Below, piece by piece: positions 40,948 through 49,705 of a stretch of 64,000 bases of DNA (position 1 is the first letter of the stretch; every line of letters begins with the position of its first letter). Below the pieces are notes generated by a model. That model worked only from the letters and a program-made list of their open reading frames with translations, searched no databases and was not told the origin of the DNA. A program made the position numbers and the translations under genes. Where the stretch lies: NCBI GenBank assembly GCA_045586405.1, contig JAZNAG010000089.1, forward strand, positions 1 through 64,000, read 5' to 3'. This DNA comes from SIG607 sp045586405. Its GTDB lineage: Bacteria; Bacillota; Clostridia; Oscillospirales; Acutalibacteraceae.

Positions 40948-42609
40948 ATGAAATACGAAGAACTTCTCAAAACCTGGTGCGACGGCCTTATCAACAGACA
41001 AATAAAAGACAGCTTTGATAAAAATATGAAGGGCGGTTTTTTATGTCCTGCTTGTAAAACTCTGCACGGCAGAGGGGATAATGCCGTTTATGCCTTTTAT
41101 TATATGTTTGATAAAACAGGTGATGAAAAGTACAGAAAGGCGGCACAGCTTTGCTTTGATTTTCAGGAAAACTTTATTTGTGACGATAATGCGCTTTACA
41201 ATGATGCGAATTCTACCTGGAAGGCAATTACCGTTTTTTCCTGTATTTCTTACCTTAAAACCCTTGAAAAATATTCGGAGCATATTATAGATAAAGATGC
41301 TTTTGAAAAGCGTACTTTTGATATGGCAGAGTGGGTTTATAATAATCTTACGCACACCTTTATGTCTAATATAAACTACCAATGTGCGTCAGGGCTGTGT
41401 ATGGCTTTGGCAGGAAAATATTTTGGTGAAGACAAGTATTTAAAACGCGCTTTTGAAACTCTCCAATACGGATTAAAGCATATAAGCGAAAACGGAATTC
41501 TTTACGGTGAGGGACACCCCCACGATATTAAAAGCCCTAAGGGTTGCAGAGCTATTGATATTGGCTACAACGTAGAGGAAAGCGTACCTGCCCTGGCGGA
41601 ATGTGCCGTTGTTTTAAATGACGAAAGTGCAATAAAAGTATTTACTCGTGTACTTAAAAGCCAACTTGATTTTATGTTGCCCGACGGCGCGTGGGACAAC
41701 AGTTTTACCTGCAGAAACTATAAATGGACCTACTACGGCAGTCGTACAAGTGACGGCGCGGCAGGCATTTATATGATGTATTCAAAGTATGACAAATGCT
41801 TTAAATATGCGGCAAAAAGAAATCTTGACCTTATGGAAAAATGCACAACGAATGGTATTCTGGCAGGCGGTCCTCATTATGAAAAAGCAGGGGAGAACGC
41901 ATGCGTTCACCACAGTTTTACCCATGTTGTAGGTCTTGTTGATGCGCTTTTGCTTGGAATTTCTGAAGAAGACGGCAAAATTCCTGCTGACGATTTTACA
42001 CCTTATGTCAAATATTATCCCGAGCTTGACAGCTATAAAATATGCACAGGCGATTTTATTGCCGATTTTTCATGTTACGATATTGGTAAAGATGGCTTTG
42101 CATCGGGCAGGGGATATGCTACAGGTAATTCAATGTCGCTTCTTTATCATAAAGAAAAAGGGCTTATTACGGCTGCTTCGCTTTTCAGTTACAGACTGTC
42201 AGAGCCTAATAACCAACAGCTTACCACTAAAAATGAGCGTCATAAAAAACTGACACCGAGAGCCGAAATAGAAAAGGACGGCAAAGTATACGCTACCTGC
42301 CTTGATACGAGCGCCCAAATAGAAATTGACGGCAACACTGTAAAGGTAAATAGCGGTTTTGTAAATGTCAGAGGTGAAAAAATTGCCGACGCTCAAATTA
42401 TTTATAAGTTTTCAAAAGACAGCGTCAGTATAGAAATCAGCGCAGACCAACCCTTTAAGTACATTCTGCCTGTTATTGCCGATGTAAAGGTGGCAAGTGA
42501 AAACAAGTATGATAAAACTGAAATTTTCAACCTTGTACCAGGTTTTATGGCGCAGCAATATGTATTTGAAAGTGATAAAAACACTGTAGAAGTGAATATA
42601 AAAGTATAA
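40948..42609 (+). CDS. putative (alpha/alpha)6-barrel glycoside hydrolase or lyase
   Basis: A 553-residue protein without signal peptide. Repeated helix pairs with aromatic and acidic residues (GRGDNAVYAFYYMFDKTG, NANSTW-type DANSTWKAITVF, YNVEESVPALAECAVV, DGAWDNSFTCRNYKWTYYG) resemble the six-hairpin toroid of GH88/GH105 and related families. The C-terminal 200 residues look like a beta-sandwich typical of polysaccharide lyases or heparinase-like proteins. I cannot assign a family; it probably degrades an imported uronate- or rhamnose-containing oligosaccharide. It has its own promoter and stands alone. Confidence 0.6.
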   Translation: MKYEELLKTWCDGLINRQIKDSFDKNMKGGFLCPACKTLHGRGDNAVYAFYYMFDKTGDEKYRKAAQLCFDFQENFICDDNALYNDANSTWKAITVFSCISYLKTLEKYSEHIIDKDAFEKRTFDMAEWVYNNLTHTFMSNINYQCASGLCMALAGKYFGEDKYLKRAFETLQYGLKHISENGILYGEGHPHDIKSPKGCRAIDIGYNVEESVPALAECAVVLNDESAIKVFTRVLKSQLDFMLPDGAWDNSFTCRNYKWTYYGSRTSDGAAGIYMMYSKYDKCFKYAAKRNLDLMEKCTTNGILAGGPHYEKAGENACVHHSFTHVVGLVDALLLGISEEDGKIPADDFTPYVKYYPELDSYKICTGDFIADFSCYDIGKDGFASGRGYATGNSMSLLYHKEKGLITAASLFSYRLSEPNNQQLTTKNERHKKLTPRAEIEKDGKVYATCLDTSAQIEIDGNTVKVNSGFVNVRGEKIADAQIIYKFSKDSVSIEISADQPFKYILPVIADVKVASENKYDKTEIFNLVPGFMAQQYVFESDKNTVEVNIKV

Positions 42610-42610
42610 A

Positions 42611-42629
42611 AAAAGCACCCGCAAGGGTG
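42611..42629 (+). terminator. terminator half adjoining the insertion sequence
   Basis: AAAGCACCC-GCAA-GGGTG forms a stem 2 nt after the previous stop, but the expected C and T tract is missing: the IS end begins directly at 42630. The element may have entered the terminator. Confidence 0.5.
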
Positions 42630-42691
42630 TGAAGTGCCCCAATTTGTGCAGACAGCATAAAAAGGCACACTATGGTAGTGCGTATTAAATT

Positions 42692-43546
42692 TTAAGCGAC
42701 ATACTGACTTCGTTTTTCGAGCGGAGTCAGTTTTGTTTTTATCTGTATTCTTTCATGATTGTAGAAATGAATGTATTCTCCTATGAGGAGGCGAGCCTCC
42801 TCATAGGTTTTGAGTTTTGTGCGATAAATGCACTCCGTCTTAAGAATTGAGAAAAAGTTTTTAGCCATCGCATTGTCATAAGGATTTCCTTTGCTTGACA
42901 TTGAAGGCGTTATGCCGTATGATTGTGTTAGCTTAAAATATCCGTGTGAGGTATATTGAAAGCCTTGGTCACTGTGGAGCTGCAACCCTGCGGTGACCTT
43001 TTCTTTTTTCTTTGCTTCTTTAATTGTGCTTAACACAAGGTTGATATTTTGCTCTGTTCCAGTTTTGTAAGCTACTATGCTATTGTCGAATAAATCTCTG
43101 ATAATAGATAAGTACAATGTTCCTTGCGATGTCTTTATGTACGAAATGTCCGTAACCCATTTTTGATTTGGTTTTTCTGCCTTGAAATTTCTTTTGAGGA
43201 GATTTTTGTACCGATGAAAACATTCTCCGTAATTTCTATACCTCTTTCTCCTAACCACTGACAGCAGATTGTATTTCTGCATTATTCGTAAAACCGTTTT
43301 TGGGTTGCGATAAATTCCATTTCTTTCAAGCCATATATGTACTCTTCGGTAACCGTAAGTTCTGCCACACCGTTCTTGACATTCTTGTATTTTTTCTGCC
43401 AGCGGTAGATCCTTTGCCGGAAGATCCATTCGTGATACATAACCGTAATATCCACTTCGGGACACCTTGAAGAACCGACACATTTCACTAATTGAATACT
43501 TATCTTTATGTCGGTAAATTACCATATATTTTACGCTTGTTCTCAC
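42692..43546 (-). CDS. IS3 transposase OrfB with DDK instead of DDE
   Basis: A 284-residue IS3/IS150 OrfB. HTH_21-like region (about 45-100: RTYGYRRVHIWL) precedes an rve integrase core with D133 (VTDISY) and D193 (HSDQGF). The position of the catalytic Glu, 36 residues after D193, is K229 (NAMAKNFF; codon AAA at 42860-42862), where relatives have E (MENFF). The same spacing is seen in the intact IS3 protein at 11111-12250. A GAA to AAA change explains it. The start is GTG overlapping the orfA stop (GTGA). Confidence 0.88.
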   Translation of the reverse strand: MRTSVKYMVIYRHKDKYSISEMCRFFKVSRSGYYGYVSRMDLPAKDLPLAEKIQECQERCGRTYGYRRVHIWLERNGIYRNPKTVLRIMQKYNLLSVVRRKRYRNYGECFHRYKNLLKRNFKAEKPNQKWVTDISYIKTSQGTLYLSIIRDLFDNSIVAYKTGTEQNINLVLSTIKEAKKKEKVTAGLQLHSDQGFQYTSHGYFKLTQSYGITPSMSSKGNPYDNAMAKNFFSILKTECIYRTKLKTYEEARLLIGEYIHFYNHERIQIKTKLTPLEKRSQYVA

Positions 43547-43827
43547 TTCCTTTCTGTGAGCAAGAGAAAATCCCGCAACAGTTCATTTTCCATTTTCAAT
43601 CGCTTATTTTCATACTTGTATTCCTGCAAGGTCTTTGCGGGTTTTCTTCCTCTTGCCTTTGGGATTCGTTCATGATCTTTACTTAACCCACACCAAGTTT
43701 GAATTGCCCATCGGCTTATTCCATATTCTTTACTTAACGATTTTACCGATTGCCCGTTTTCTTGCTTTTGTCGTATCTCATTTCTTATGCTTTCAGGATA
43801 TTTTTTCATTCCCTTTTTTCCAGCCAT
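43543..43827 (-). CDS. IS3 transposase OrfA
   Basis: A 94-residue helix-turn-helix protein (SIRNEIRQKQENGQSVKSL...YGISRWAIQTW) with a C-terminal leucine-zipper-like helix (about 68-92). It binds the IS ends together with OrfB. The ATG at 43827 has TAGGAGG, which is part of the hairpin at 43834-43871. It ends in TGA overlapping the GTG of orfB; a classical A6G slip site is not evident. Confidence 0.88.
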   Translation of the reverse strand: MAGKKGMKKYPESIRNEIRQKQENGQSVKSLSKEYGISRWAIQTWCGLSKDHERIPKARGRKPAKTLQEYKYENKRLKMENELLRDFLLLTERK

Positions 43828-43833
43828 AACAAA

Positions 43834-43871
43834 ACCTCCTATGGTAGTTCTTTAATTCTACCATAGGAGGT
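43834..43871 (-). promoter_or_regulatory. hairpin covering the orfA ribosome site
   Basis: A perfect 14-bp stem, ACCTCCTATGGTAG with CTACCATAGGAGGT (43834-43847 and 43858-43871), 10-nt loop. On the minus strand its 3' arm carries TAGGAGG of orfA. RNA read in from outside would fold and hide the ribosome site, a known way by which insertion sequences avoid activation by outside transcription. Confidence 0.7.
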
Positions 43872-43940
43872 GCTTTTTTACTATTGTCCGGTTTTTACTG
43901 GACTTGTTCATTAAGCAGAGAGCTTTTTATTTTCTGTTGA

Positions 43941-44372
43941 TTACAGTTTATTTACATCACTGTCGGTGATAATATGGAAGCTTGCGGCTTCAAGAGCCTT
44001 CTCGGCTTTATTATTATCAGCAACTCTAAGTACAACATAAGCGTGTTTTTCGGTACGTGTCATAAAGGCGTAAAGATATTCCATATTGATGGCGTTATCG
44101 TCAAGCACCTTTAACGCTCCCGAAAGTTTACCCGGCTCGTCGCCGATTTTAACACCTACAACATCGGTGGTTTTAATAAGATAGCCTTCCTCACCCAGCA
44201 ATTTGACTGCGGTTTCGGTATCATTTACTATAAGACGAAGAATACCAAAGTCCTGAGTGTCGGCAATAGAAAGGGCGCGAATGTTAACTCCGCCTTTAGC
44301 CAGAGTGTCGGTTATTTCAACCAAAGCGCCCTGCTGATTTTGAACAAATATGGTAAGTTGTTTTAAAGACAT
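43941..44372 (-). CDS. tandem ACT-domain protein
   Basis: A 143-residue protein made of two ACT domains (about 3-65, beginning LKQLTIFVQNQQGALVEI, and 71-138, with GVKIGDEPGKLSGALKVLDD). ACT domains bind amino acids and regulate enzymes or transcription. The start is ATG 44372 (MSLKQLTIF) with AAAGGAG upstream. It is last in the aryl-acid operon, and similar ACT proteins follow paaK in many anaerobes; it may sense phenylalanine or another aromatic amino acid (inference). Confidence 0.85.
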   Translation of the reverse strand: MSLKQLTIFVQNQQGALVEITDTLAKGGVNIRALSIADTQDFGILRLIVNDTETAVKLLGEEGYLIKTTDVVGVKIGDEPGKLSGALKVLDDNAINMEYLYAFMTRTEKHAYVVLRVADNNKAEKALEAASFHIITDSDVNKL

Positions 44373-44388
44373 ACTGCATTCTCCTTTA

Positions 44389-45693
44389 TTAGTGTAGTTT
44401 GCGCTTGTCAATTACGCGCACAGCCTTGCCTTCGCTTCTTACTATGCTTTTAGGCGGTACAAGATGAACGGCAGGGTTGATACCAAGCATTACCTTCATA
44501 GCATTAGCCAGAGACTTTTCAAGGGCGGTGATACCGCTTACTGTATCGGTGAACTGATCGGGGTTCATTTCAACGTTAACATCAAAGGTATCGTTGTTGC
44601 CGACTCTGTCAACAATTATCTGATAGTTAGGCTGATATCCTTCGTTTAGCAGTACGGTTTCTATCTGACTGGGGAATACGTTTACACCGCGGATAATAAG
44701 CATATCGTCGGTTCTGCCCATGGGTTTTGCCATTTTAATAAAGGTTCTGCCACAAGAACATTTTTTACGTGAAAGAACGCAAATATCACGAGTGCGGTAA
44801 CGAAGCAGTGGGAACGCCTCTTTGTCAAGAGAGGTAAATACAAGCTCACCCTTTTCGCCCTCAGGTAATACCTCGCCTGTTTCAGGGTCAATAATTTCGG
44901 CAAGGAAATGGTCCTCGTTGATGTGCATACCTGTCTGCTCGCTGCATTCAAAGGATACACCGGGGCCGGTAGTCTCGGTAAGTCCGTAAATATCGTAAGC
45001 CTTAATGCCAAGGTCTTTTTCAATTCCTCTGCGCATTTCCTCTGTCCAAGGCTCAGCACCGAAAATACCTGCTTTCAGCGGTATTTTATCGGGTGTGTAA
45101 CCCATTTCTTTTAAGGATTCTGCAATATAAGCGGCATAAGAGGGGGTGCAACAAAGAATAGTAGCGTTAAGGTCGGTCATAAACTGAATTTGCCTTTCGG
45201 TAAAGCCCGAGGACATAGGCAGTGTCAGACAGCCAACCTTGTGTGAGCCGCCGTTAAGACCGGGACCGCCTGTAAACAGACCGTAGCCGTAAGCAACCTG
45301 ACAAACATCCTCGTCTGTACCGCCTGCGGCAACAATAGCTCTGGCGCAGCAGTCCTCCCACAAATCAACGTCGTGCTGTGTGTAGAAAGCAACAACTCGT
45401 TTGCCTGTTGTTCCGCTTGTGGACTGAATACGTACGCAGTCCTTAAGCGGTTTTGCTAAAAGACCGTAAGGATAGGCTTCACGAAGGTCAGCCTTGGTAA
45501 GAAAAGGCAGCTTGTGAAGGTCCTCGATACCCTGAATATCATCGGGGGTAACGCCTTTCTTGTCCATAAGCTCACGGTAGTAGGGGACGTTGTCGTAAAC
45601 GTGTCGCACCTGCTTTCTGAGCTTTTCCGACTGAAGCTTTTTAATGTCTTCAACCGGCATGGTTTCGATTTCTTTTTGGAAATACTTTTCCAT
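44389..45693 (-). CDS. paaK: phenylacetate--CoA ligase
   Basis: A 434-residue AMP-forming ligase giving phenylacetyl-CoA or indoleacetyl-CoA from the acid. Family text is complete: TSGTTGKRVVAFYT (P-loop), YGLTETTGPGVSFEC (adenylation site), RYRTRDICV, and a zinc-like CSCGRTFIKMAKPMGRTDDM block. Length is typical of PaaK. It lies 16 to 19 nt from its neighbours between iorB and the ACT gene, so it probably works on aryl acetates made from amino acids. Confidence 0.93.
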   Translation of the reverse strand: MEKYFQKEIETMPVEDIKKLQSEKLRKQVRHVYDNVPYYRELMDKKGVTPDDIQGIEDLHKLPFLTKADLREAYPYGLLAKPLKDCVRIQSTSGTTGKRVVAFYTQHDVDLWEDCCARAIVAAGGTDEDVCQVAYGYGLFTGGPGLNGGSHKVGCLTLPMSSGFTERQIQFMTDLNATILCCTPSYAAYIAESLKEMGYTPDKIPLKAGIFGAEPWTEEMRRGIEKDLGIKAYDIYGLTETTGPGVSFECSEQTGMHINEDHFLAEIIDPETGEVLPEGEKGELVFTSLDKEAFPLLRYRTRDICVLSRKKCSCGRTFIKMAKPMGRTDDMLIIRGVNVFPSQIETVLLNEGYQPNYQIIVDRVGNNDTFDVNVEMNPDQFTDTVSGITALEKSLANAMKVMLGINPAVHLVPPKSIVRSEGKAVRVIDKRKLH

Positions 45694-45712
45694 CTTTTCT
45701 CGCCTCTTTTAA

Positions 45713-46282
45713 TTAAGAATTGTAGCCTAAATCAAAGGCTTTTTTATTCATCTCTATAAATTTTGGAGCCACCGTGTTTTCAATGGCGGCGATCCATTTG
45801 TCATAGGGAATACCAAAGTGTTTTGCCGCTTTGCCCATAAGAACAATATTTACGGCTTTGCTGGAGCCTGCGGTTTCGGCAAGGGACAGAGCGTCCAGAG
45901 CCTCAACACATACGCCCTTGTCGGTAAGCTCATCAAGTACGTTTTCGGGGTACTCAGCCGCACCGATAATTACAGGCATAGGATCAATCTGCTGTGTGTT
46001 AACAACAATTTTTCCGTCTTTTTTAAGGAAGGCGGCGTAACGGCCGGCTTCTAATTTTTCAAAAGCAATAATTATATCAGCCTGACCTTCGGTAATAATG
46101 GGAGAGAATACTTCCTCACCGTAGCGAACATAAGTAACAACGCTGCCGCCGCGCTGACTCATGCCGTGAACCTCGCTTACCTTAACGTCATAACCCTCGT
46201 TTAAGAGAAGGTTTCCAAGTAATTTTGATGCAAGCAGACTTCCTTGTCCGCCAACACCTACTATCATAACACTTTTAGTCAT
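45713..46282 (-). CDS. iorB: indolepyruvate oxidoreductase subunit beta
   Basis: A 189-residue gamma-type subunit of 2-oxoacid:ferredoxin oxidoreductase: VGVGGQGSLLASKLLG at the N terminus, VHGMSQRGGSVVTYVRYG and IIAFEKLEAGRYA. With IorA it decarboxylates aryl pyruvates to aryl acetyl-CoA, reducing ferredoxin in the cytoplasm. It starts 14 nt after iorA. Confidence 0.93.
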   Translation of the reverse strand: MTKSVMIVGVGGQGSLLASKLLGNLLLNEGYDVKVSEVHGMSQRGGSVVTYVRYGEEVFSPIITEGQADIIIAFEKLEAGRYAAFLKKDGKIVVNTQQIDPMPVIIGAAEYPENVLDELTDKGVCVEALDALSLAETAGSSKAVNIVLMGKAAKHFGIPYDKWIAAIENTVAPKFIEMNKKAFDLGYNS

Positions 46283-46296
46283 TTTCGTTTCCTCCC

Positions 46297-48021
46297 TTAA
46301 ACTATCGCATCAAATGCGCAAAGCTGTTTACATACGCCACAACCAACGCAAAGGGTATTGTCGATTTTTGCCTTGCCGTCTTTCATACTGATAGCAGGAC
46401 AGCCAAGTCCCATACAGCGTTTACAGGAACGGCACTTGTCGTTGTCAACCTTTAAGGAGGGCAGAGCCTTAACCGATTTAAGCAGTACGCAGGGACGTCT
46501 TGAAATGATTACCGACGGCTCATTTATTGCAAGTTCTTCCTTAACGGCGGTTTCGCAAGCCTTAAGGTCATAGGGGTCTACCACTCTTACACGGTTTATA
46601 CCAAGGGATTTGCAAAGCGCTTCAAGGTCAACCTTAGCGGCAATTTCACCCTTAATGTTAAAGCCGGTGGTGGGGTTTTGCTGATGTCCCGTCATACCTG
46701 TAATGGAGTTGTCAAGAATAATAACGGTAGAGTTAGTAGCGTTATACGCCACGTTAACAAGACCTGTCATACCCGAGTGCATAAAGGTGGAGTCACCGAT
46801 AACGGCAACGCTCTTCTTTTCTGCCTCTTCGCCTCTTGCGGCATTATAGCCGTGAAGACCTGATACAGAAGCACCCATACAAAGCGTAGAGTCAAGAGCG
46901 TTAAGGGGAGCAACGGCGCCAAGAGTATAGCAGCCGATATCACCCATAACGGTAATTTTGTTTTTAGAAAGGGTGTAGAACATACCTCTGTGAGGACAGC
47001 CTGCGCACATCATAGGAGGACGGGGAGGGATAACGCTGTCGGCAGAAACGCTGTAAAGGTCTTCTTTGTCGAAAGCCTTTGCAATAACGCTCTGAGAAAA
47101 TTCACCAAGAAGTGAGAACATCTCTTTTCCGATAACCTCAATACCCAGAGATTTTACGTGATTTTCTATAACGGGATCAAGCTCTTCAATAACATAAAGC
47201 TTTTTAACCTTACTTGCAAATTCTTTAATAAGTTTATCAGGCAGGGGATAGGGCATACCGATTTTAAGTATGTTCACGTCGTCACCCAAAACCTCTTTTA
47301 CATAAAGGTAAGAACAACCCGAAGTAATAATACCGATATCACTGCCGTTGTATTCTGCCTTGTTGTAAATGCAGTTGTTAGCAAAATTGGCAAGAGCTAC
47401 CGTTCTGTTTTCAACAATGGGGTGACGCTTTATAGCGTTGCCCGGCATCATTATATATTTGGCAGGATTTTTTTCGTAATCCTTTAAAACGGCAGGAATG
47501 GCCTCGCTTGTTTCTACAACCGACTGACTGTGAGCAATACGTGTGCACATACGCAGAAGTACAGGTGTGTCAAACTTTTCAGAAAGCTCAAAAGCAGTTT
47601 TAGCAAAATCATAAGCCTCCTGTGAATTGCTGGGCTCTAACATAGGCACTTTTGAGGCAATAGCGTAATGACGGGAGTCCTGCTCGTTCTGTGAAGAGTG
47701 CATAGCAGGATCGTCAGCAACGCAGATTACCATACCGCCGTTTACACCTGTATACGAAAGTGTGAAAAGGGGATCGGCAGCAACGTTAAGACCTACATGC
47801 TTCATAGCACAGGCGCTTCTCGCACCGGCAAGACTTGCGCCAAAGGCAACCTCACAGGCAACCTTTTCGTTAGGCGCCCATTCAGAGTGCAAATCGTCAT
47901 ATTTAGATAAAAATTCAGTGATTTCGGTAGAGGGGGTTCCGGGGTAGCTTGAAACTACACCCAAACCGCCGTCGTGTAGACCTGCGGCAACTGCAGCGTT
48001 ACCTATCATAAGTTTTTTCAT
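46297..48021 (-). CDS. iorA: indolepyruvate ferredoxin oxidoreductase subunit alpha
   Basis: A 574-residue subunit holding the pyrimidine and TPP domains and a C-terminal ferredoxin domain. TPP-binding GDSTFMHSGMTGLVNVAYN and MMCAGCPHRGMFYTL are seen. The tail has two four-iron clusters, CRSCKRCMGLGCP and CVGCGVCKQLC. I set the start at ATG 48021 (MKKLMIGNAA), since four residues earlier adds nothing conserved. Oxygen-sensitive enzymes of this type indicate strict anaerobic life. Confidence 0.95.
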   Translation of the reverse strand: MKKLMIGNAAVAAGLHDGGLGVVSSYPGTPSTEITEFLSKYDDLHSEWAPNEKVACEVAFGASLAGARSACAMKHVGLNVAADPLFTLSYTGVNGGMVICVADDPAMHSSQNEQDSRHYAIASKVPMLEPSNSQEAYDFAKTAFELSEKFDTPVLLRMCTRIAHSQSVVETSEAIPAVLKDYEKNPAKYIMMPGNAIKRHPIVENRTVALANFANNCIYNKAEYNGSDIGIITSGCSYLYVKEVLGDDVNILKIGMPYPLPDKLIKEFASKVKKLYVIEELDPVIENHVKSLGIEVIGKEMFSLLGEFSQSVIAKAFDKEDLYSVSADSVIPPRPPMMCAGCPHRGMFYTLSKNKITVMGDIGCYTLGAVAPLNALDSTLCMGASVSGLHGYNAARGEEAEKKSVAVIGDSTFMHSGMTGLVNVAYNATNSTVIILDNSITGMTGHQQNPTTGFNIKGEIAAKVDLEALCKSLGINRVRVVDPYDLKACETAVKEELAINEPSVIISRRPCVLLKSVKALPSLKVDNDKCRSCKRCMGLGCPAISMKDGKAKIDNTLCVGCGVCKQLCAFDAIV

Positions 48022-48040
48022 AATATATACCATCCTTTAA

Positions 48041-49675
48041 TTATGACTTGTTCTGAGAATCCACAAGACCTTCAGCACCGTAAATCTTACGAAGCTTGGG
48101 CTTTTCTATTTTTCCTGTGGGGTTACGGGGAACATCGGCAAAAATAATCTTTCTGGGACGCTTATATCGGGGCAGGTCAAGACAGAAGTTGTTAACATCT
48201 TCTTCAGTTAGCGTCATGCCCTTTTTAACCTCTATAATAGCGGCGGCTATTTCGCCCAGTCTTGAGTCGGGCAGACCGATAACCGCAACATCCTTAATTT
48301 TTTCGTTAGCCGACAGGAAGTTTTCTATCTGCACAGGGTAGAGGTTTTCACCGCCCGTAATAATAACGTCTTTTTTGCGGTCAACAAGGTAGATAAAGCC
48401 GTCCTCATCCTGCATAGCCATATCACCCGTAAACAACCAACCGTCTTTAAGGGATTCATTGGTAGCCTTTTCGTCTCTGTAATAACAGGTCATAACGCCG
48501 GGGCCTTTAAGACAAAGTTCACCAACGTCGCCTTTTTCTACCTCTTTGCCGTCGGGGTCAACTATTTTGATTTCCCAGCCGTAACCGGCAACACCGATTG
48601 CGCCGACCTTGTGGACGTTTTCGATACCCAGATGAACGGCGCCGGGACCGATTGATTCACTTAAACCGTAGTTAGTATCGTAATCGTGGTTCGGGAAGAC
48701 TTCAAGCCATCTTTTAATAAGACTTTGCGGTACGGGCTGTGCGCCGATATGCATAAGACGCCAGTTTTTAAGGTCATAGTCTTTAAGATTTATTTCACCG
48801 CGCTCAATAGCGTTCAAAATATCCTGCGCCCACGGAACAAGCAACCATACGATAGTACACTTTTCGCTGCTTGCCGCTTCAAGAATACTCTTTGAAGCGG
48901 TGCCCTTGAGTATTACAGCCTTACTGCCTGTCAGAAGACTGCCAAACCAGTGCATTTTTGCGCCTGTGTGATAAAGGGGCGGAATACATAAAAAACAGTC
49001 GTCCTTAGTCTGATTGTGGTGAGCCTGTTCAACTCGGCAGGAATGAATAAGGCTTTCGTGATTATGTAAAATTGCTTTGGGGAAGCCTGTAGTACCTGAA
49101 GAGAAGTAAATTGCCGCATCGTCGCTTTCCTCTAAGGTACATTCGGGGAAGTTGCCCGAAAACTCAGAAATAAGGTCATTAAAATCGTCGGCAAAATCAG
49201 GACAACTCGCGCCCAGATATATAAGGGTGCATTTTTTGCTTATTTTTTCGGCTACTGCTTCAACACGGCCTACAAATTCATTACCGAAAATTAAAACATC
49301 GGCTTCGGCAAGGTCAAGACAGTAGTCAATTTCGTCAGCAGAATAGCGGAAGTTAAGGGGAACGGCAAGAGCGCCCGTTTTAAGAATACCAAAGTAAATG
49401 GGCAGCCAGTCAATACAGTTCATAAGTAGAATAGCAACCTTTTTGCCTTTGCCTATACCGTTTGATTTAAGCATATTGGCAAGGCGGTTTGCCTTTTCGT
49501 TAAAAACTTCCCAGGTAATTTCCCTGCGGTAATGTTTTTTGTTGGTTGGCTGAACAAGTTCGTATTCGTGCCAAGTAAGCTTTCGAGTTTCAGGCTGATC
49601 GGGGTTAATCTCGATAAGCGCCGTGCCGTTTGCAAACTCTTTTGCATTTCTTTCAAGCAAATGAACAATAGTCAT
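48041..49675 (-). CDS. AMP-binding acyl-CoA synthetase
   Basis: A 544-residue acid:CoA ligase. The P-loop reads YFSSGTTGFPKA, the adenylation site NYGLSESIGPGAVH, then GWLFTGDMAMQDEDGF, the hinge DRKKDVIITGGENLYP and the catalytic Lys in NPTGKIEKPKL. The chain length accepted is unknown. It is the first gene of the aryl-acid operon, divergent from the symporter, so its substrate may be the acid that the symporter imports. Operator site 1 overlaps its promoter. Confidence 0.9.
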   Translation of the reverse strand: MTIVHLLERNAKEFANGTALIEINPDQPETRKLTWHEYELVQPTNKKHYRREITWEVFNEKANRLANMLKSNGIGKGKKVAILLMNCIDWLPIYFGILKTGALAVPLNFRYSADEIDYCLDLAEADVLIFGNEFVGRVEAVAEKISKKCTLIYLGASCPDFADDFNDLISEFSGNFPECTLEESDDAAIYFSSGTTGFPKAILHNHESLIHSCRVEQAHHNQTKDDCFLCIPPLYHTGAKMHWFGSLLTGSKAVILKGTASKSILEAASSEKCTIVWLLVPWAQDILNAIERGEINLKDYDLKNWRLMHIGAQPVPQSLIKRWLEVFPNHDYDTNYGLSESIGPGAVHLGIENVHKVGAIGVAGYGWEIKIVDPDGKEVEKGDVGELCLKGPGVMTCYYRDEKATNESLKDGWLFTGDMAMQDEDGFIYLVDRKKDVIITGGENLYPVQIENFLSANEKIKDVAVIGLPDSRLGEIAAAIIEVKKGMTLTEEDVNNFCLDLPRYKRPRKIIFADVPRNPTGKIEKPKLRKIYGAEGLVDSQNKS

Positions 49676-49705
49676 AATGATACCTCAATCGAATTATTAT
49701 ACTAA

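Larger units (their letters stand above)
42630..43910 (-). mobile_element. IS3 family (IS150-like) insertion sequence, probably inactive
   Basis: About 1.28 kb, carrying orfA and orfB on the minus strand. Proposed ends are TGAAGTGCCCC...GACA (42630-42654) and, on the other strand, TGAACAAGTCC...GACA (43910-43885), which share the TG...CC...GACA plan of IS150-type repeats but are not exact. No clear target-site duplication was found. The transposase has Lys at the catalytic Glu, so the copy is likely dead. Confidence 0.65.

Noticed and set aside
42627..43912. Target-site duplication of the IS150-like element
   Set aside because: A GTG at 42627-42629 recurs at 43870-43872, but that copy is inside the leader hairpin and not at the TG...CA end; flanks of the proposed ends do not match.
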